A program made the position numbers and the translations under genes. Shown here in pieces: positions 1-11,148 of a DNA stretch of 64,000 nt. Below the pieces are notes generated by a model. The model worked only from the letters and a program-made list of their open reading frames with translations, did no database searches and had not been told where the DNA came from. How positions within the stretch are numbered: position 1 is the first letter of the stretch; each line of letters begins with the position of its first letter. This DNA comes from Pseudomonas graminis (lineage in GTDB: Bacteria; Pseudomonadota; Gammaproteobacteria; Pseudomonadales; Pseudomonadaceae): the NCBI RefSeq assembly GCF_002093745.1, contig NZ_MTSB01000007.1:236348-300347 (forward strand), in the 5' to 3' direction.

Positions 1-1
1 A

Positions 2-427
2 GTGGTCAGCGCGTTGGCCATACCGTATCTGGCCACGCGCGGCAAGGATCAGCGTTTGGCGATCATGCTGGTCATGTCGTTGACCCTGACCGGGCTATTC
101 GGTTGCCTCTACGCACCGCTCGGCGGTCTGTGGGGCTGGGCGCTTCTGCTCGGGATCGGGCAGGGCGGCACGTTCAGCCTGGCGCTGGCCCTGATCGTCC
201 TCCGCTCGCGGGATTCCCACGTGGCGTCCAACCTGTCGAGCATGGCGCAAGGCTTTGGTTACACCATCGCCTCGACCGGTCCGTTTGCGGTCGGCGTGGT
301 ACACGACATGACCGGCAGCTGGAACGCGATTGGCTGGATCTTTGCCGTACTGGGCCTGGGCGCGATGATCGCCGGCCTGGGCGCAGGTCGCGCCTTGCAT
401 GTGCAGGTGAGCAGCGAGAAGGTTTGA
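2..427 (+). CDS. MFS transporter, CynX/NimT-like (C-terminal part)
   Basis: This is the last 141 residues of a major facilitator superfamily permease; the 5' end lies outside the window, so no start can be assigned. The visible part holds about four hydrophobic segments (around residues 20-40, 45-66, 85-103 and 110-130). The stretch RDSHVASNLSSMAQGFGYT followed by GPFAVGVVHDMTGSW resembles the C-terminal half of CynX/NimT-type transporters, which move cyanate, nitroimidazole-like or other small anionic compounds. The substrate cannot be read from this fragment. The gene ends about 70 bases before the next one. Confidence 0.75.
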   Translation: MVSALAIPYLATRGKDQRLAIMLVMSLTLTGLFGCLYAPLGGLWGWALLLGIGQGGTFSLALALIVLRSRDSHVASNLSSMAQGFGYTIASTGPFAVGVVHDMTGSWNAIGWIFAVLGLGAMIAGLGAGRALHVQVSSEKV

Positions 428-500
428 GGTCATCAACCACTCGCCATTTTTCGCTGCGCCGCTTATCGTGCATGCATCTTTCGTCAAGGGATTTGCACGC

Positions 501-992
501 ATGAGTTACGAAGAACAAAGTCAGGCCAACAGCGCACTGATCACCCGTTTTTATGAAGCATTCGCTCAGCTGGATGCCGAGTCGATGAGTGCCTGTTACA
601 CCGATGACGTGCGGTTCAGCGATCCGGCATTTGGCGAATTGCATGGGCCTCAGGTGGGCGATATGTGGCGCATGCTGACGTCCCGGGCGAAGCATTTTTC
701 GGTGGTGTTCGATCAGGTCCGCGCCGATGACCGCACCGGCAGTGCTCATTGGGTGGCCACTTATCTGTTTGCCCAGACCGGTCGCACGGTGATTAACGAC
801 ATACAGGCCCGCTTCGTGTTTCGTGACGGCAAGATCTGCGAACATCACGACCATTTCGATATGTGGCGCTGGTCAAGGCAAGCGCTGGGTGCCAAAGGCC
901 TGCTGCTTGGCTGGACACCGCTGGTACGCAATGCCGTGCGTGCCCAGGCGCTCAAGGGGTTGAAAGCGTTTACCGAGAGCCGCCGTGCCTGA
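501..992 (+). CDS. nuclear transport factor 2-like (SnoaL-like) protein
   Basis: A 163-residue protein with the small alpha+beta barrel pattern of the NTF2/SnoaL superfamily: an N-terminal helix ([17 protein letters not shown]), then [21 protein letters not shown] and a later [21 protein letters not shown] strand pair. Members are diverse binding proteins or small isomerases and hydrolases, so no reaction is assigned. The ATG at 501 is preferred over an in-frame GTG at 468 because AAGGG lies at 486-490, about 10 bases upstream, and because the homology begins after it. The 3' end overlaps the next gene by 8 bases, suggesting translational coupling. Confidence 0.8.
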   Translation: MSYEEQSQANSALITRFYEAFAQLDAESMSACYTDDVRFSDPAFGELHGPQVGDMWRMLTSRAKHFSVVFDQVRADDRTGSAHWVATYLFAQTGRTVINDIQARFVFRDGKICEHHDHFDMWRWSRQALGAKGLLLGWTPLVRNAVRAQALKGLKAFTESRRA

Positions 993-1323
993 CGTTTCGA
1001 CCACTGACACTGCGCCGCTTGCCGGTCAGGCAATCGGCAAACCCTGGTTTGTCTACCTGGTGCGGGCGGCCAACGGCTCGTTGTACTGCGGGATCAGTGA
1101 CGACCCGCAGCGGCGGTTCGCGGCGCATCAGAGCGGCAAGGGCGCGCGCTTTTTCAGCTCCAGCCCGGCGACGGCGCTGGTGTACGTCGAGCAGTGGCCC
1201 AGCAAGGGCGAGGCGTTGCGTCACGAACACTTGATCAAGAAGCTGAGGAAAAGCGCCAAAGAGGCATTGGCGGCCAGCTATGACAGGTCCATCCATGAGC
1301 GTGATGTCTCGTCATCAAGTTGA
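985..1323 (+). CDS. GIY-YIG nuclease superfamily protein (YhbQ-like)
   Basis: A 112-residue single-domain GIY-YIG protein. The family signature is seen in order as [19 protein letters not shown] (the YLV and YCGIS elements), a downstream arginine in [14 protein letters not shown], and a glutamate-rich [17 protein letters not shown] segment. This matches the short UPF0213/YhbQ group, whose cellular role is poorly known; some members cleave DNA weakly. Translation starts at a GTG inside the end of the upstream gene. The last residues are serine-rich and unlike the family core. Confidence 0.85.
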   Translation: MPDVSTTDTAPLAGQAIGKPWFVYLVRAANGSLYCGISDDPQRRFAAHQSGKGARFFSSSPATALVYVEQWPSKGEALRHEHLIKKLRKSAKEALAASYDRSIHERDVSSSS

Positions 1324-1387
1324 GCCTGTGGGCCGTCAGGGCATTGCGGGTTAAGCTGGCCGCTTCCCATGTGCGCAGAGGCTGAAC

Positions 1388-2320
1388 ATGTCCGAATTGA
1401 TTCTTCACCATTACCCCACGTCGCTGTTCGCCGAGAAAGCCCGTTTGATGCTGGGCTTCAAAGGCCTTTCCTGGCGTTCGGTGATTATTCCTTCGATCAT
1501 GCCAAAACCCGACCTGACTGCACTGACCGGCGGCTATCGCAGGACCCCCGTGTTGCAGGCGGGCGCGGATATCTACTGCGACACAGCGCTGATGGCGCGC
1601 CGTCTGGAGCAGGAAAAGGCGTCGCCGGCGTTCTACCCGCATGGCCGGGAGTTTGCGGTCGCCGGGTTGGCTGCCTGGGCGGATTCAGTGCTGTTTCTGC
1701 ATGCCGTGAGCCTGGTGTTTCAACCCGAATCAATGGCCGTGCGATTTGCCAAAGTGCCGCCTGACGCCGCCAAGGCCTTCGTTGCCGACCGATCCACGCT
1801 GTTCAACGGCGGCACTGCTTCACGCCCGCCTGTCGAGCAGGTCAAGCATCAATGGCCAACGCTCATGTCACGCCTTGAGCTGCAGCTGTCGCACGGTGGC
1901 GACTTTCTGTTTGGCGAACCTTCGATTGCTGATTTCTCGGTCGCCCACACGCTGTGGTTCCTCAAACAGACGCCGGTGACGGCGCCATTTGTCGATGATT
2001 ATCCGAGTGTCAGTGCGTGGCTGGATCGCGTTCTGGGGTTTGGCCACGGCTCATTCACTGAACTGAGTTCGGCCGACGCCATCGACATCGCCAAAAACGC
2101 CACGCCTGCGCCATTGCCCGATGAAACCTTCGTCGACCCGAGCGGCATCACGTCGGGCGATAAAGTCGCTATTGCGGCGGTCGACTACGGCGTCGAAGCG
2201 GTGGAGGGGGAGCTGGTGTTTACCGGGCGCGAGGAACTCATCGTGCGCCGCGAGGATGATCGCGCCGGTGTGGTACACGTACACTTTCCACGACTGGGGT
2301 TTCGGGTCGAGAAGCGCTGA
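1388..2320 (+). CDS. glutathione S-transferase family protein
   Basis: A 310-residue protein with an N-terminal thioredoxin-fold GST domain (about residues 3-77: LILHHYPTSLFAEKARLMLG, a TPVLQ cis-proline segment, and DTALMARRLE at the glutathione site) and an all-helical C-terminal domain (about 90-220). The last 90 residues form an extra beta-rich tail not found in ordinary 200-220-residue GSTs. The ATG at 1388 has AGAGG about 8 bases upstream. Substrate unknown; likely a cytosolic detoxification or glutathione-dependent enzyme. Confidence 0.85.
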   Translation: MSELILHHYPTSLFAEKARLMLGFKGLSWRSVIIPSIMPKPDLTALTGGYRRTPVLQAGADIYCDTALMARRLEQEKASPAFYPHGREFAVAGLAAWADSVLFLHAVSLVFQPESMAVRFAKVPPDAAKAFVADRSTLFNGGTASRPPVEQVKHQWPTLMSRLELQLSHGGDFLFGEPSIADFSVAHTLWFLKQTPVTAPFVDDYPSVSAWLDRVLGFGHGSFTELSSADAIDIAKNATPAPLPDETFVDPSGITSGDKVAIAAVDYGVEAVEGELVFTGREELIVRREDDRAGVVHVHFPRLGFRVEKR

Positions 2321-2393
2321 AGTATCGTGCCAATACCCCCGTTGGCACGCAGGGCGTGCTTGCGGGGATCGCGGCAGGCTTGAGCCTCGGCCT

Positions 2394-4799
2394 CTATGTG
2401 CGTCGCTGCTGTGCAGCGACTTTGCGCAGCAAACGCGAGAGCTGTTCGACTGAGTAGGGCTTTTGCAGCAGTTCGAAACCGTCAGTTCCGTTCTGCGCCA
2501 GAATATGACTGTAGCCTGAGGTCAGCAGCACTGGCAGGTTTTGATACTGGCGGCGTATCTCGTGGGCCAGATCAATGCCGTTCATGCCGGGCATGACCAC
2601 ATCAGAGAACACGACATCGAAACGGCCTGCATCCTTGGCCAGCTCGGCCATTGCCTCGGCTGCATTCGCCGCCCAGACCGTCACATACCCCAGGTCGGCG
2701 AGCGTCTGCACCGCGAAGGTGCCGACATCGGTATTGTCCTCTACCACCAGCACGCAAGTACCGTGGCCGTCCATCAAGGCTTCAACGGGGGCGATGTTCT
2801 TCACGTAGGGAAGGGCATTGACCTGAGGCAGGTATAGCGTGAAGGTGCTGCCGTTGCCGACGGTACTCGACACCGTCACTTCTCCGCCCGACTGCTTGGC
2901 AAAACCGAACACCTGAGACAGCCCGAGGCCTGTGCCTTGGCCAACACCCTTGGTGGTAAAAAAGGGTTCGAATATCTTGTCCCGGTAGGCATCCGGTATG
3001 CCGCCGCCGGTGTCAGTGATCGACACCGCGATGAATGAGCCAGGGACTGCAGGCGGCATGCGGACCGTCGGCATCTGATTGACGGACTCGACACAAATGG
3101 TGAGTTGTCCCTCACCGTTCATCGCATCACGTGCATTGATCGCCATGTTGACCAGCGCTGTGTCGAACTGACTGGGATCGGCGTCCATGAAGCAAGGCGC
3201 ACTTGGCAGCCGGGTCACGATTCTGATGCGCGAGCCGGTCAGCGTCGTCAGCATTTCACTCATGGCCCGCACACTGCCCACGGCGTCGAACACCTCGGGT
3301 TTGAGCGTTTGCCGCCGCGCGAAGGCAAGCAACTGCACCGTCAGTTTGGCGGCCCTGTCTACGGTGTCCGAGATCGCGGACACGTAATGAGCTTGCCGGT
3401 CGGCAGCGAGGCCTGGCCGCCTCAGCAGGTCAGTGGACGACTTGATAACGGTGAGCAGGTTGTTGAAATCGTGCGCGACCCCGCCGGTCAATTGCCCGAT
3501 GGCTTCCATTTTCTGGGACTGGCGAAGCGCTTCCTCGGCCCTCAACAGCGCGCCTGCCTGGAGTTTGCCGGTTGTGATGTCGCGGCCCGTTGCGTAAGTA
3601 ACGTCACCTGCCGGTGCTGCCACCCACGAGATCCATCGAATGGAACCGTCTTTGTGTCGGTAACGGTTTTCGATTCTGGGCAGCCCGCCTTCCGCCGCAA
3701 GCTCGTAGGCGCCTTGGGTCTGCAGGTGATCATCGGGGAGGACGAACTCGTTGACGTGGTGGCTGACCAGTTCGTCCGCACTGTAACCGAGTACCGCGGT
3801 CCAGGCCGGATTCACGCGTTGAAAGACCCCTTCGAAATCGATGACAAGCATGAGGTCGGGCGATGTCTCCCACATTCGGTCACGTTCTGCGGTTCGCGAG
3901 GCGAGTTCTTTTTCGCTCTCCTTGATCTGGGTGACGTCACGCGCAGAGCAGTAAACCTTGCCTTGATCCGGCACTGCGACCCACGACAGCCAGTGCCAGT
4001 CTCCGTTTTTATGCCGGTAGCGATTCTCGAAACGCAGCGCAGGCGATCCTCGCAGAATCGCGGCATCCCATGCCTCTTGCGAGGCCGCATGATCGTCCGG
4101 GTGAATGAAATCCATGAAGAACGTGCGGGCGACTTCAGCTTCCGACCAGCCCAGCACGGCAGCCCATGCAGGGTTGGAGACTTCAAAGTGGCCTTTCGCA
4201 TTCAGCACGCCGAGGATGTCGGGGCTCACCCGCCATGTCTGGCCTCGTGCAAAGGCCCGTTCGGTGACCTTGTTTTCAAGGTCGATGTTCAGCTCGCGCA
4301 ACTCGGCGGTCGTGCGGTGCTGTTCGGTGATTTCCACACCCTGATTAAGCAGCCCGGCAATGTCACCGGTTTCACCGCGGATGGGGGTGGCGGTGAAGTT
4401 CCAATAGGTCAGTTCAGGCAGGCCTCGTCGCACCATCGGCAATGCGACATCGTTACGCATGAAGCCTTCGCCGGTCGTCATCGCTTCAAGAAATGGCGGG
4501 GCGACCAGTTCCCATGTATCGCCCCAGACTTCCGCCACCGGGATGCCCAGTGCGTAGGGGTGTCTGTCTGCGAGCGAGGGAATGTAGGCGTCGTTGTAAA
4601 GCATGATGAGATCCGGTCCCCAAAGGACCGTACCCAGCATGGGCGAGTTCAGACAGGCGCAGACCATCGTGAGCAGCGGCAGTGGCCAGGTGTCCATTGG
4701 CCCGAGCGGCGTCGCCGCCCAGTCATGAGCGCGCATGCGTTCACCCATCTCGCCGCCGCCGGCGAGAAAGGTATCCCGATGGGCAGTTCTGTCACGCAT
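2394..4799 (-). CDS. hybrid sensor histidine kinase with PAS domains and a C-terminal receiver
   Basis: An 801-residue soluble hybrid kinase. It has an N-terminal PAS-like region (about 20-165), two similar PAS/PAC domains (about 195-295 and 312-415, each with a NRYRHK core and a WISWVA or WLSWVA strand), a HisKA dimerisation domain with the phospho-acceptor in [12 protein letters not shown], an HATPase domain (NARDAM, DTGGGI, GTGLGLS boxes), and a C-terminal receiver (VLVVEDN and the acceptor Asp in [11 protein letters not shown]). No transmembrane segment is visible, so sensing is probably cytosolic. The two PAS/PAC units are close copies of each other. It is an orphan: no separate response regulator or phosphotransfer protein is adjacent. 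Confidence 0.9.
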   Translation of the reverse strand: MRDRTAHRDTFLAGGGEMGERMRAHDWAATPLGPMDTWPLPLLTMVCACLNSPMLGTVLWGPDLIMLYNDAYIPSLADRHPYALGIPVAEVWGDTWELVAPPFLEAMTTGEGFMRNDVALPMVRRGLPELTYWNFTATPIRGETGDIAGLLNQGVEITEQHRTTAELRELNIDLENKVTERAFARGQTWRVSPDILGVLNAKGHFEVSNPAWAAVLGWSEAEVARTFFMDFIHPDDHAASQEAWDAAILRGSPALRFENRYRHKNGDWHWLSWVAVPDQGKVYCSARDVTQIKESEKELASRTAERDRMWETSPDLMLVIDFEGVFQRVNPAWTAVLGYSADELVSHHVNEFVLPDDHLQTQGAYELAAEGGLPRIENRYRHKDGSIRWISWVAAPAGDVTYATGRDITTGKLQAGALLRAEEALRQSQKMEAIGQLTGGVAHDFNNLLTVIKSSTDLLRRPGLAADRQAHYVSAISDTVDRAAKLTVQLLAFARRQTLKPEVFDAVGSVRAMSEMLTTLTGSRIRIVTRLPSAPCFMDADPSQFDTALVNMAINARDAMNGEGQLTICVESVNQMPTVRMPPAVPGSFIAVSITDTGGGIPDAYRDKIFEPFFTTKGVGQGTGLGLSQVFGFAKQSGGEVTVSSTVGNGSTFTLYLPQVNALPYVKNIAPVEALMDGHGTCVLVVEDNTDVGTFAVQTLADLGYVTVWAANAAEAMAELAKDAGRFDVVFSDVVMPGMNGIDLAHEIRRQYQNLPVLLTSGYSHILAQNGTDGFELLQKPYSVEQLSRLLRKVAAQQRRT

Positions 4800-4896
4800 G
4801 TCCGACCGCCCTTGGTAATGTGTTCAACCTGGCCTGCTGATACCTGTGAACAGATTCCATCAGGAAAGCATGCTTGCTGTGTGTGCCTGGCAGGGA

Positions 4897-5247
4897 TTAC
4901 TTCAACGCCGCCAGTATTTCATCCGGGGCAAACCCCCGGATGATCGTGCCGTTGACATCGATCAGCGGGATGCCACGTCCCCCCAGCGCCTCATAGGCCT
5001 TGCGGCCCTCTTCGGACTTCTCGATGTCGAACTCCCGATACGCGATTCCCTTGCTGTCCAGAAAACGCCGCGTCTGTTTGCAGTAGCCGCACCAGTCAGT
5101 GGCGTACATCACCACCTTTGCCTGGCTGTAACTTTGTGCAACGTCCGCTGACGGAGGATTGACGAAATGCTCGATCCTGCCCCAGTTCTGATAAATGACC
5201 ACCACCAGCATGATCAGTGCGAATTTTTTGAGGGTGCGCATCAGCAT
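4897..5247 (-). CDS. membrane-anchored glutaredoxin-like protein
   Basis: A 116-residue protein with an N-terminal hydrophobic helix (about residues 8-20) and a glutaredoxin fold (about 43-116). The dithiol active site is C53-G-Y-C56 within YATDWCGYCKQTR, and the cis-proline is in GGRGIPLIDVNG. The N-terminal anchor suggests a membrane-associated thiol-disulfide oxidoreductase; which side of the membrane the domain faces is not certain. It starts 5 bases after ndpA ends, so the two are probably co-transcribed. Confidence 0.85.
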   Translation of the reverse strand: MLMRTLKKFALIMLVVVIYQNWGRIEHFVNPPSADVAQSYSQAKVVMYATDWCGYCKQTRRFLDSKGIAYREFDIEKSEEGRKAYEALGGRGIPLIDVNGTIIRGFAPDEILAALK

Positions 5248-5252
5248 GCGGA

Positions 5253-6254
5253 TTACCGTCGCTTCAACTGATCGGTCAGTTGGGTCGGCAGCCCTTTGAT
5301 AATCAGGGTGCCTGCGGTTTCGTCGTACTCGATCTTGTCGCCCAGCAGGTGAGCTTCGAAGCTGATCGACAGGCCTTCAGCCCGGCCTGTGAAACGGCGG
5401 AACTGGTTGAGGGTGCGCTTATCGGCCGGGATTTCCGGCGACAGGCCGTAATCCTTGTTGCGGATGTGGTCGTAGAACGCCCTTGGCCGGTCTTCATCGA
5501 TCAGCTCGGACAGCTCTTCCAGGCCCATCGGTTCGCCCATCTTGCTCTGGCTGCTGGCGTAGTCGACCAGGGTCTTGGTCTTCTCGCGTGCCGACTCTTC
5601 GGGCAAGTCTTCGCTCTCTACAAAGTCACTGAAGGCCTTGAGCAGGGTGCGGGTTTCGCCGGGGCCGTCCACGCCTTCCTGGCAGCCGATGAAGTCGCGG
5701 AAGTATTCGGAAACCTTCTTGCCATTCTTGCCCTTGATGAACGAGATGTACTGTTTGGACTGTTTGTTGTTCTGCCACTCGGAAATATTGATGCGTGCGG
5801 CAAGGTGCAGCTGGCCCAGATCAAGGTGTCGGGACGGGGTCACGTCCAGCTCGGCGTTCACCGCCACGCCTTCGCTGTGGTGCAAAAGGGCGATGGCCAG
5901 GTAGTCGGTCATGCCTTGCTGGTAATGCGCGAACAACACATGGCCGCCGACCGAGAGGTTGGATTCTTCCATCAGCTTCTGCAGATGCTCGACCGCCACT
6001 CGGGAGAACGCCGTAAAGTCGCTGCCGCCGTCGATATACTCTTTCAGCCAGCCGCTGAAAGGGTGCGCGCCGGACTCAGGATGGAACAGGCCCCAGGCCT
6101 TGCCTTGTTTGGCGTTGTAACTCTCGTTGAGGTCGGCCAGCATGTTCTCGATGGCCTGAGACTCGGCGAGTTCGGAGTCGCGGGCATGAAGAACAGCAGG
6201 CGTACCGTCGGGTTTTTTCTCGATCAGGTGGACGATGCAATGGCGGATCGGCAT
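5253..6254 (-). CDS. ndpA: nucleoid-associated protein NdpA/YejK
   Basis: A 333-residue member of the YejK/NdpA family of nucleoid-associated proteins. It begins [17 protein letters not shown], the conserved family N-terminus, so the ATG at 6254 is chosen over an upstream in-frame start at 6359 that adds 35 non-homologous residues. Conserved stretches include [20 protein letters not shown] and [20 protein letters not shown]. It is divergent from hupN, another nucleoid protein gene, and followed by a glutaredoxin-like gene. Confidence 0.9.
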   Translation of the reverse strand: MPIRHCIVHLIEKKPDGTPAVLHARDSELAESQAIENMLADLNESYNAKQGKAWGLFHPESGAHPFSGWLKEYIDGGSDFTAFSRVAVEHLQKLMEESNLSVGGHVLFAHYQQGMTDYLAIALLHHSEGVAVNAELDVTPSRHLDLGQLHLAARINISEWQNNKQSKQYISFIKGKNGKKVSEYFRDFIGCQEGVDGPGETRTLLKAFSDFVESEDLPEESAREKTKTLVDYASSQSKMGEPMGLEELSELIDEDRPRAFYDHIRNKDYGLSPEIPADKRTLNQFRRFTGRAEGLSISFEAHLLGDKIEYDETAGTLIIKGLPTQLTDQLKRR

Positions 6255-6648
6255 AGGCTTCTCGGCTGAAAAAGGTGAAGAGCGTGCAGCTCGTTGCAAT
6301 GGGGCCAAGTGTAACGCACGCATGCGCCAGTGGCCCCTGAGCAGGAGGGTTTTCACCAACAGCGCAGGTGTGTTGGGTGTTTTTTGTGCGATTACCGTTA
6401 AAACCTGACCAAAAGGATAGGTAGGGGCGGATATTTGCCCGGCTCTGTGCTAGTTTTGCGCGGTCTTGCGCACTTAGCGCGTCAAGCATGCAGTTAGCGC
6501 ACACGTGGGTCGAACCATTACCCGGTTTCAGTATCTACACTTTCGCGATTAATCGTGGCTGCCAGCGGGCGGTCAGGTTCATTGCCTGGCCACGGGCCTG
6601 CGTTGCGCTTTGCAATCCAAATGAATTTGATAGGGAAGGAACACCACC
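6255..6648. other. ndpA-hupN divergent intergenic region
   Basis: About 390 bases separate the start of ndpA (leftwards) from hupN (rightwards) and should hold both promoters. A clear Shine-Dalgarno sequence, GGGAAGGA, lies just before hupN. No convincing small ORF or RNA gene was recognised. Confidence 0.5.
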
Positions 6649-6930
6649 ATGGCTCTTACTAAAGACCAATTGATCGCCGATATCGCTGAAGCCATCGACG
6701 CGCCAAAAACCACCTCGCGTAATGCTCTTGAGCAGTTGGGCCAGATCGTCGCCGACCAGTTGGAAAACGGCGTGGAAATCACTTTGCCAGGTATCGGCAA
6801 GCTGAAAGTTGCAGAGCGTCCAGCTCGCACTGGCCGTAACCCTTCGACTGGCGCTGCCATCGAAATCGCTGCCAAGAAAGTTATCAAGTTCGTACCAGCC
6901 AAAGTGCTGACCGACGCGATCAACAAGTAA
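6649..6930 (+). CDS. hupN: HU family DNA-binding protein HupN
   Basis: A 93-residue histone-like HU subunit. The hallmark beta-arm region is visible as GIGKLKVAERPARTGRNPST (about residues 47-66), with the RTGRNPxTG intercalation motif intact. HU dimers bend DNA and help organise the nucleoid. Pseudomonads have several HU genes; the N-terminus MALTKDQLIADIAEAIDAPK and the position next to ndpA fit HupN rather than HupB. It is a single-gene transcript: strong ribosome site and an intrinsic terminator 16 bases downstream. Confidence 0.92.
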   Translation: MALTKDQLIADIAEAIDAPKTTSRNALEQLGQIVADQLENGVEITLPGIGKLKVAERPARTGRNPSTGAAIEIAAKKVIKFVPAKVLTDAINK

Positions 6931-6945
6931 GCACCCGCTTGTTGT

Positions 6946-6983
6946 AAAAAGCCGTGTACCGGTTAACCGGGCACGGCTTTTTT
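6946..6983 (+). terminator. intrinsic terminator of hupN
   Basis: A-run, then GCCGTGTACCGG, a TTAA loop, and CCGGGCACGGC, followed by a run of T. One arm base is unpaired. It sits directly after the hupN stop. Confidence 0.85.
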
Positions 6984-7074
6984 GTGGGCGCTTGCCAAGG
7001 GCTTTCGTTCCTCATGCTCCGGTGGGCTGCCGCAAGGCCGGGCGCAGAGCGTCGCACGGTAGTTGAGATGATCG

Positions 7075-7122
7075 TTCCCTACGCTCCAGCGTGGGAATGC
7101 CTTGGGTGACGCTCCGCGTCAC
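7075..7122. repeat. intergenic palindromic repeat cluster
   Basis: Two adjacent imperfect or perfect palindromes lie in the gap between hupN and rlmF: one centred on ACGCTCCAGCGT (7075-7097) and a perfect GTGACGC-TCC-GCGTCAC (7106-7122). The second palindrome recurs in inverted form at 63857-63873. Such elements are typical intergenic repeats of P. syringae-group chromosomes; the rest of the gap 6984-7213 holds no gene. Confidence 0.6.
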
Positions 7123-7213
7123 AGACCTGTGTCGCACTGCATCACTCAAGACCTGACGCAGAGCGGCGTACCCACACGGGGCATGGGCACGATAGCCTGC
7201 AGAGTCGAGCCCG

Positions 7214-8200
7214 TCAGCCCGTGATGCGCTGCGCCTTGTCGAGGAAGGTCCAGGCCACGAAGCGGCTTTGTTTCTGCCCTTGGCCCATCTCGACGACTTT
7301 TACTTCAAGTGCGCCGGCTTTTTTCAGGGCGCTGTGGATCAGGGGAAGGTTGCTGGCTTTGGACACCAGGGTGCTGAACCACGTCACCTGACCAGGCAGT
7401 CCGGCGCTTTCCTGGATCAGTCGGGTCACGAAGCCGATCTCGCCGCCCTCGCACCATAACTCCTGAGACTGCCCGCCAAAATTGAGCACCGGCAGTTTGC
7501 GCTTGGGGTCGGCCTTGCCCAATGCTCGCCATTTACGCTGACTGCCGCGTTGTGCTTCGTCCAGCGAAGCATGAAAGGGCGGGTTGCAGAGGCTCACGGT
7601 GAAGCGTTCGGTGCTGTCGAGCAGTCCGAGCAGGATCTGTTTGCGATTGCTCTGCTGGCGCACGCTGATGGCCTTCTGCAGGCCGTTGGCTTTGACCAGC
7701 GTGGTGGCTGCTGCGATGGCTGTGCTGTCGATGTCCGACCCCACGAACTGCCAGCCGTAATCGCTGTGCCCCAACAGCGGATAAATACAGTTGGCCCCGG
7801 TGCCGATATCCAGCGCCTTGACCGAAGGCCCGCGTGGGATCACGCCGTCATTGTCCTCGGCCAGCAGGTCGGCGAGAAAGTGCAGGTAATCCGCGCGTCC
7901 CGGAATGGGCGGGCACAGATAATCGGCCGGAATGTCCCAGTGCGCGATGCCATAGAACGCCTTGAGCAGTGCGCGATTGAACACCCGCACCGCTTGGGGG
8001 TTGGCGAAGTCGATGCTTTCCTTGCCGTACGGATTAAGGATCACGAAAGCCGCCAGTTCGGGGCTGGATTTGATCAGCTTCGGAAAATCGTAATGCCCCT
8101 GATGCCGATTGCGCGGGTGAAACGTTGCCTTTTCACGCGGCGCAGCGGGTCTGGCTGCTCGCTGAGGCTTTTTGCGTGGTGGTTTCGGGGTATCTGTCAT
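7214..8200 (-). CDS. rlmF: 23S rRNA (adenine-1618 N6)-methyltransferase RlmF
   Basis: A 328-residue class I SAM-dependent methyltransferase of the RlmF/YbiN family, which methylates N6 of A1618 in 23S rRNA. The SAM-binding loop is seen as [16 protein letters not shown] (about 105-120) and the adenine N6-methyltransferase catalytic motif as NPPF (about residue 200). The first 35 residues are basic and proline-rich, as in other family members. The family core [19 protein letters not shown] is intact. It is transcribed leftwards, downstream of the valS terminator. Confidence 0.92.
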   Translation of the reverse strand: MTDTPKPPRKKPQRAARPAAPREKATFHPRNRHQGHYDFPKLIKSSPELAAFVILNPYGKESIDFANPQAVRVFNRALLKAFYGIAHWDIPADYLCPPIPGRADYLHFLADLLAEDNDGVIPRGPSVKALDIGTGANCIYPLLGHSDYGWQFVGSDIDSTAIAAATTLVKANGLQKAISVRQQSNRKQILLGLLDSTERFTVSLCNPPFHASLDEAQRGSQRKWRALGKADPKRKLPVLNFGGQSQELWCEGGEIGFVTRLIQESAGLPGQVTWFSTLVSKASNLPLIHSALKKAGALEVKVVEMGQGQKQSRFVAWTFLDKAQRITG

Positions 8201-8261
8201 GGGTTCGATTTCAGCTGCAGTCAGTCAATACAGGGGCTTTGGACAATAAAGGCCAGATAAC

Positions 8262-8290
8262 AAAAAGCCAGCCCACGGAGGGGCTGGCTT
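8262..8290 (-). terminator. intrinsic terminator of valS
   Basis: On the minus strand the perfect stem AGCCAGCCC / GGGCTGGCT with a 6-base loop is followed by a T-run, immediately after the valS stop. Confidence 0.85.
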
Positions 8291-8301
8291 CTCTGACTAC
8301 C

Positions 8302-11148
8302 TTACAGGCTGGCGATGCGTGCGTGCTGCTCGGCCAGCTTGCCCAACGCCTGTTCGGCCTCGGTCAGCTTGGCGCGCTCCTTGGCGATGACCTCCGGCGG
8401 TGCCTTGTCGACGAAGGCTGCGTTGGACAGTTTGCCGCCCACACGTTGCACTTCGCCTTGCAGGCGCTGGATTTCCTTGTCGAGGCGCGCCAGTTCGGCG
8501 CCCTTGTCGATCAGCCCGGCCATCGGCACCAGCACTTCCATGTCGCCCACCAGGGCGGTGGCAGACAGCGGCGCTTCGGCACCCTCGGTCAGCACGGTCA
8601 TGGCTTCGAGCTTGGCCAGCTTCTTGAGCAGGTAATCGTTTTCGCTCAGGCGACGCTGGTCTTCGGCGCTGACGTTCTTGAGGAACAGTTGCAGCGGCTT
8701 GCCCGGACCAATGTTCATCTCGCCACGAATGTTACGCACAGCGAGCATCAAACCCTTGAGCCATTCGATATCGTCTTCGGCCGCCTGATCGATGCGTGCT
8801 TCGTTGGCCACCGGCCAGGCTTGCAGCATGATGGTCTTGCCTTGCGCACCGGCCAGCGGCGCGAGGCGCTGCCAGATTTCCTCGGTGATGAACGGCATGA
8901 ACGGATGTGCCAGACGCAACGCGACTTCCAGAACGCGAACCAGCGTGCGACGCGTGCCGCGCTGACGTTCGACCGGTGCGGTTTCGTCCCACAGCACAGG
9001 CTTGGACAGCTCCAGGTACCAGTCGCAATACTGGTTCCAGATGAACTCGTACAGTGCTTGTGCCGCAAGGTCGAAACGGAACTGATCGAGTTGACGGGTC
9101 ACTTCGGCTTCGGTGCGTTGCAGTTGCGAGATGATCCAGCGATCAGCCAGCGACAGTTCGACGGGTTCGCCGTTCTGGCCGCAGTCTTCACCCTTGTCCA
9201 GCACGTAACGCGCGGCGTTCCAGATCTTGTTGCAGAAGTTGCGATAGCCTTCGACGCGACCCATGTCGAACTTGATGTCGCGGCCGGTAGAGGCCAGCGA
9301 ACAGAACGTGAAGCGCAGGGCATCGGTGCCATAGCTGGCAATGCCGTCGGCGAATTCCTGACGGGTCTGCTTCTCGATTTTCTTCGCCAGTTGCGGCTGC
9401 ATCAGGCCGCTGGTGCGTTTCTGTACCAGGGTTTCGAGGTCGATGCCGTCAACGATGTCCAGTGGGTCCAGCACGTTGCCCTTGGACTTGGACATCTTCT
9501 GGCCCTGGCCATCTCGCACCAGGCCATGCACGTAAACGGTCTTGAACGGCACTTGCGGCGTGCCGTCTTCGTTTTTCACCAGGTGCAGGGTGAGCATGAT
9601 CATCCGGGCGACCCAGAAGAAAATGATGTCGAAGCCCGTCACCAGCACGTCAGTGGAGTGGAAGGTTTCCAGCGCCTTGGTTTTTTCCGGCCAGCCGAGG
9701 GTGGAGAAGGTCCACAGACCCGAACTGAACCAGGTATCGAGTACATCGTTGTCCTGCTGCAGCGCGATCTCCGGGCCAAGGTTGTTTTTGGCACGAACTT
9801 CGGCTTCGTCGCGGCCGACATAGACCTTGCCGGACTCGTCGTACCAGGCCGGAATGCGATGGCCCCACCAGAGCTGACGGCTGATGCACCAGTCCTGGAT
9901 GTCACGCATCCACGAGAAATACATGTTTTCGTATTGTTTGGGCACGAACGCGATACGTCCGTCTTCGACCGCGGCAATCGCAGGTTCGGCCAGCGGCTTG
10001 GTGGAGACGTACCACTGGTCCGTCAGCCACGGCTCGATGATGGTGCCGGAACGGTCGCCCTTCGGCACCTTCAGGGCGTGATCATCAACGCTGACCAACA
10101 GGCCGGCGGCGTCGAATGCCGCCACGATCTGCTTGCGCGCTTCAAAACGGTCCAGGCCGGCGTAAGCCGCAGGCAGCGTGCCGTCGACGCTCTCGTTCAG
10201 CGTGCCGTCGAGGTTGAACACCTGAGCCGTGCCCAGAACCGCGGCGTTCTTGTCGAAGATGTTCAGCAGCGGCAGGTTGTGGCGCTTGCCGACTTCGTAG
10301 TCGTTGAAATCGTGCGCCGGGGTGATTTTCACGCAGCCGGTGCCGAATTCAGGGTCGCAGTAATCATCCGCGATGATCGGGATGCGGCGGCCTACCAGCG
10401 GCAGCTCGACGAATTTGCCGATCAGTGCCTTGTAACGCTCGTCCTGTGGGTTCACTGCAACGGCAGCGTCACCGAGCATGGTTTCCGGGCGAGTGGTGGC
10501 GACGATCAGGTAATCCAGGCCTTCGGCGGTTTTCGCGCCGTCTGCCAGAGGGTAGCGCAGGTTCCACAGATGGCCTTTTTCGTCGTGGTTTTCCACTTCG
10601 AGGTCGGAAATCGCGGTGTGCAGCTTGGTGTCCCAGTTGACCAGACGCTTGCCACGGTAGATCAGGCCGTCTTCATGCAGACGCACGAACGCTTCTTTAA
10701 CAGCCTCGGACAAGCCGTCGTCCATGGTGAAGCGCTCACGGCTCCAGTCTACGGACGAACCCAGGCGGCGGATCTGACGGCTGATATTGCCACCGGACTC
10801 GGCTTTCCATTCCCAGACCTTGTCCAGAAACTTTTCGCGGCCCAGTTCATGACGGCTCACGCCTTGCGCTTCGAGACGACGCTCCACCAGCATCTGCGTG
10901 GCGATACCGGCGTGGTCGGTGCCCGGTTGCCACAGCGTGTTGCGACCCTGCATGCGACGGAAACGGATCAGCGCGTCCATGATCGCGTTGTTGAAACCGT
11001 GACCCATGTGCAGGCTGCCGGTGACGTTCGGCGGCGGGATCATGATGGTATAGGAGTCACCCGCGCCTTGCGGAGCGAAATAGTTCTCGGACTCCCAGGT
11101 CTGATACCAGGAAGTTTCGATGGCGTGCGGCTGGTAAGTCTTGTCCAT
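8302..11148 (-). CDS. valS: valyl-tRNA synthetase
   Basis: A 948-residue class Ia aminoacyl-tRNA synthetase that charges tRNA-Val. The HIGH-type motif appears as [15 protein letters not shown] near the N-terminus and the KMSKS loop as [14 protein letters not shown] (about residue 555). The editing domain lies between them, the anticodon-binding helices follow, and a C-terminal coiled coil ([20 protein letters not shown] onward) is present. The ATG at 11148 ([15 protein letters not shown]) is the conserved family start; an upstream in-frame extension to 11232 is not conserved. Length is normal. Confidence 0.97.
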   Translation of the reverse strand: MDKTYQPHAIETSWYQTWESENYFAPQGAGDSYTIMIPPPNVTGSLHMGHGFNNAIMDALIRFRRMQGRNTLWQPGTDHAGIATQMLVERRLEAQGVSRHELGREKFLDKVWEWKAESGGNISRQIRRLGSSVDWSRERFTMDDGLSEAVKEAFVRLHEDGLIYRGKRLVNWDTKLHTAISDLEVENHDEKGHLWNLRYPLADGAKTAEGLDYLIVATTRPETMLGDAAVAVNPQDERYKALIGKFVELPLVGRRIPIIADDYCDPEFGTGCVKITPAHDFNDYEVGKRHNLPLLNIFDKNAAVLGTAQVFNLDGTLNESVDGTLPAAYAGLDRFEARKQIVAAFDAAGLLVSVDDHALKVPKGDRSGTIIEPWLTDQWYVSTKPLAEPAIAAVEDGRIAFVPKQYENMYFSWMRDIQDWCISRQLWWGHRIPAWYDESGKVYVGRDEAEVRAKNNLGPEIALQQDNDVLDTWFSSGLWTFSTLGWPEKTKALETFHSTDVLVTGFDIIFFWVARMIMLTLHLVKNEDGTPQVPFKTVYVHGLVRDGQGQKMSKSKGNVLDPLDIVDGIDLETLVQKRTSGLMQPQLAKKIEKQTRQEFADGIASYGTDALRFTFCSLASTGRDIKFDMGRVEGYRNFCNKIWNAARYVLDKGEDCGQNGEPVELSLADRWIISQLQRTEAEVTRQLDQFRFDLAAQALYEFIWNQYCDWYLELSKPVLWDETAPVERQRGTRRTLVRVLEVALRLAHPFMPFITEEIWQRLAPLAGAQGKTIMLQAWPVANEARIDQAAEDDIEWLKGLMLAVRNIRGEMNIGPGKPLQLFLKNVSAEDQRRLSENDYLLKKLAKLEAMTVLTEGAEAPLSATALVGDMEVLVPMAGLIDKGAELARLDKEIQRLQGEVQRVGGKLSNAAFVDKAPPEVIAKERAKLTEAEQALGKLAEQHARIASL

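Noticed and set aside
3105..4943. 612-residue open frame antisense to the hybrid kinase
   Set aside because: Same codon-bias effect; the kinase has all its motifs on the other strand.
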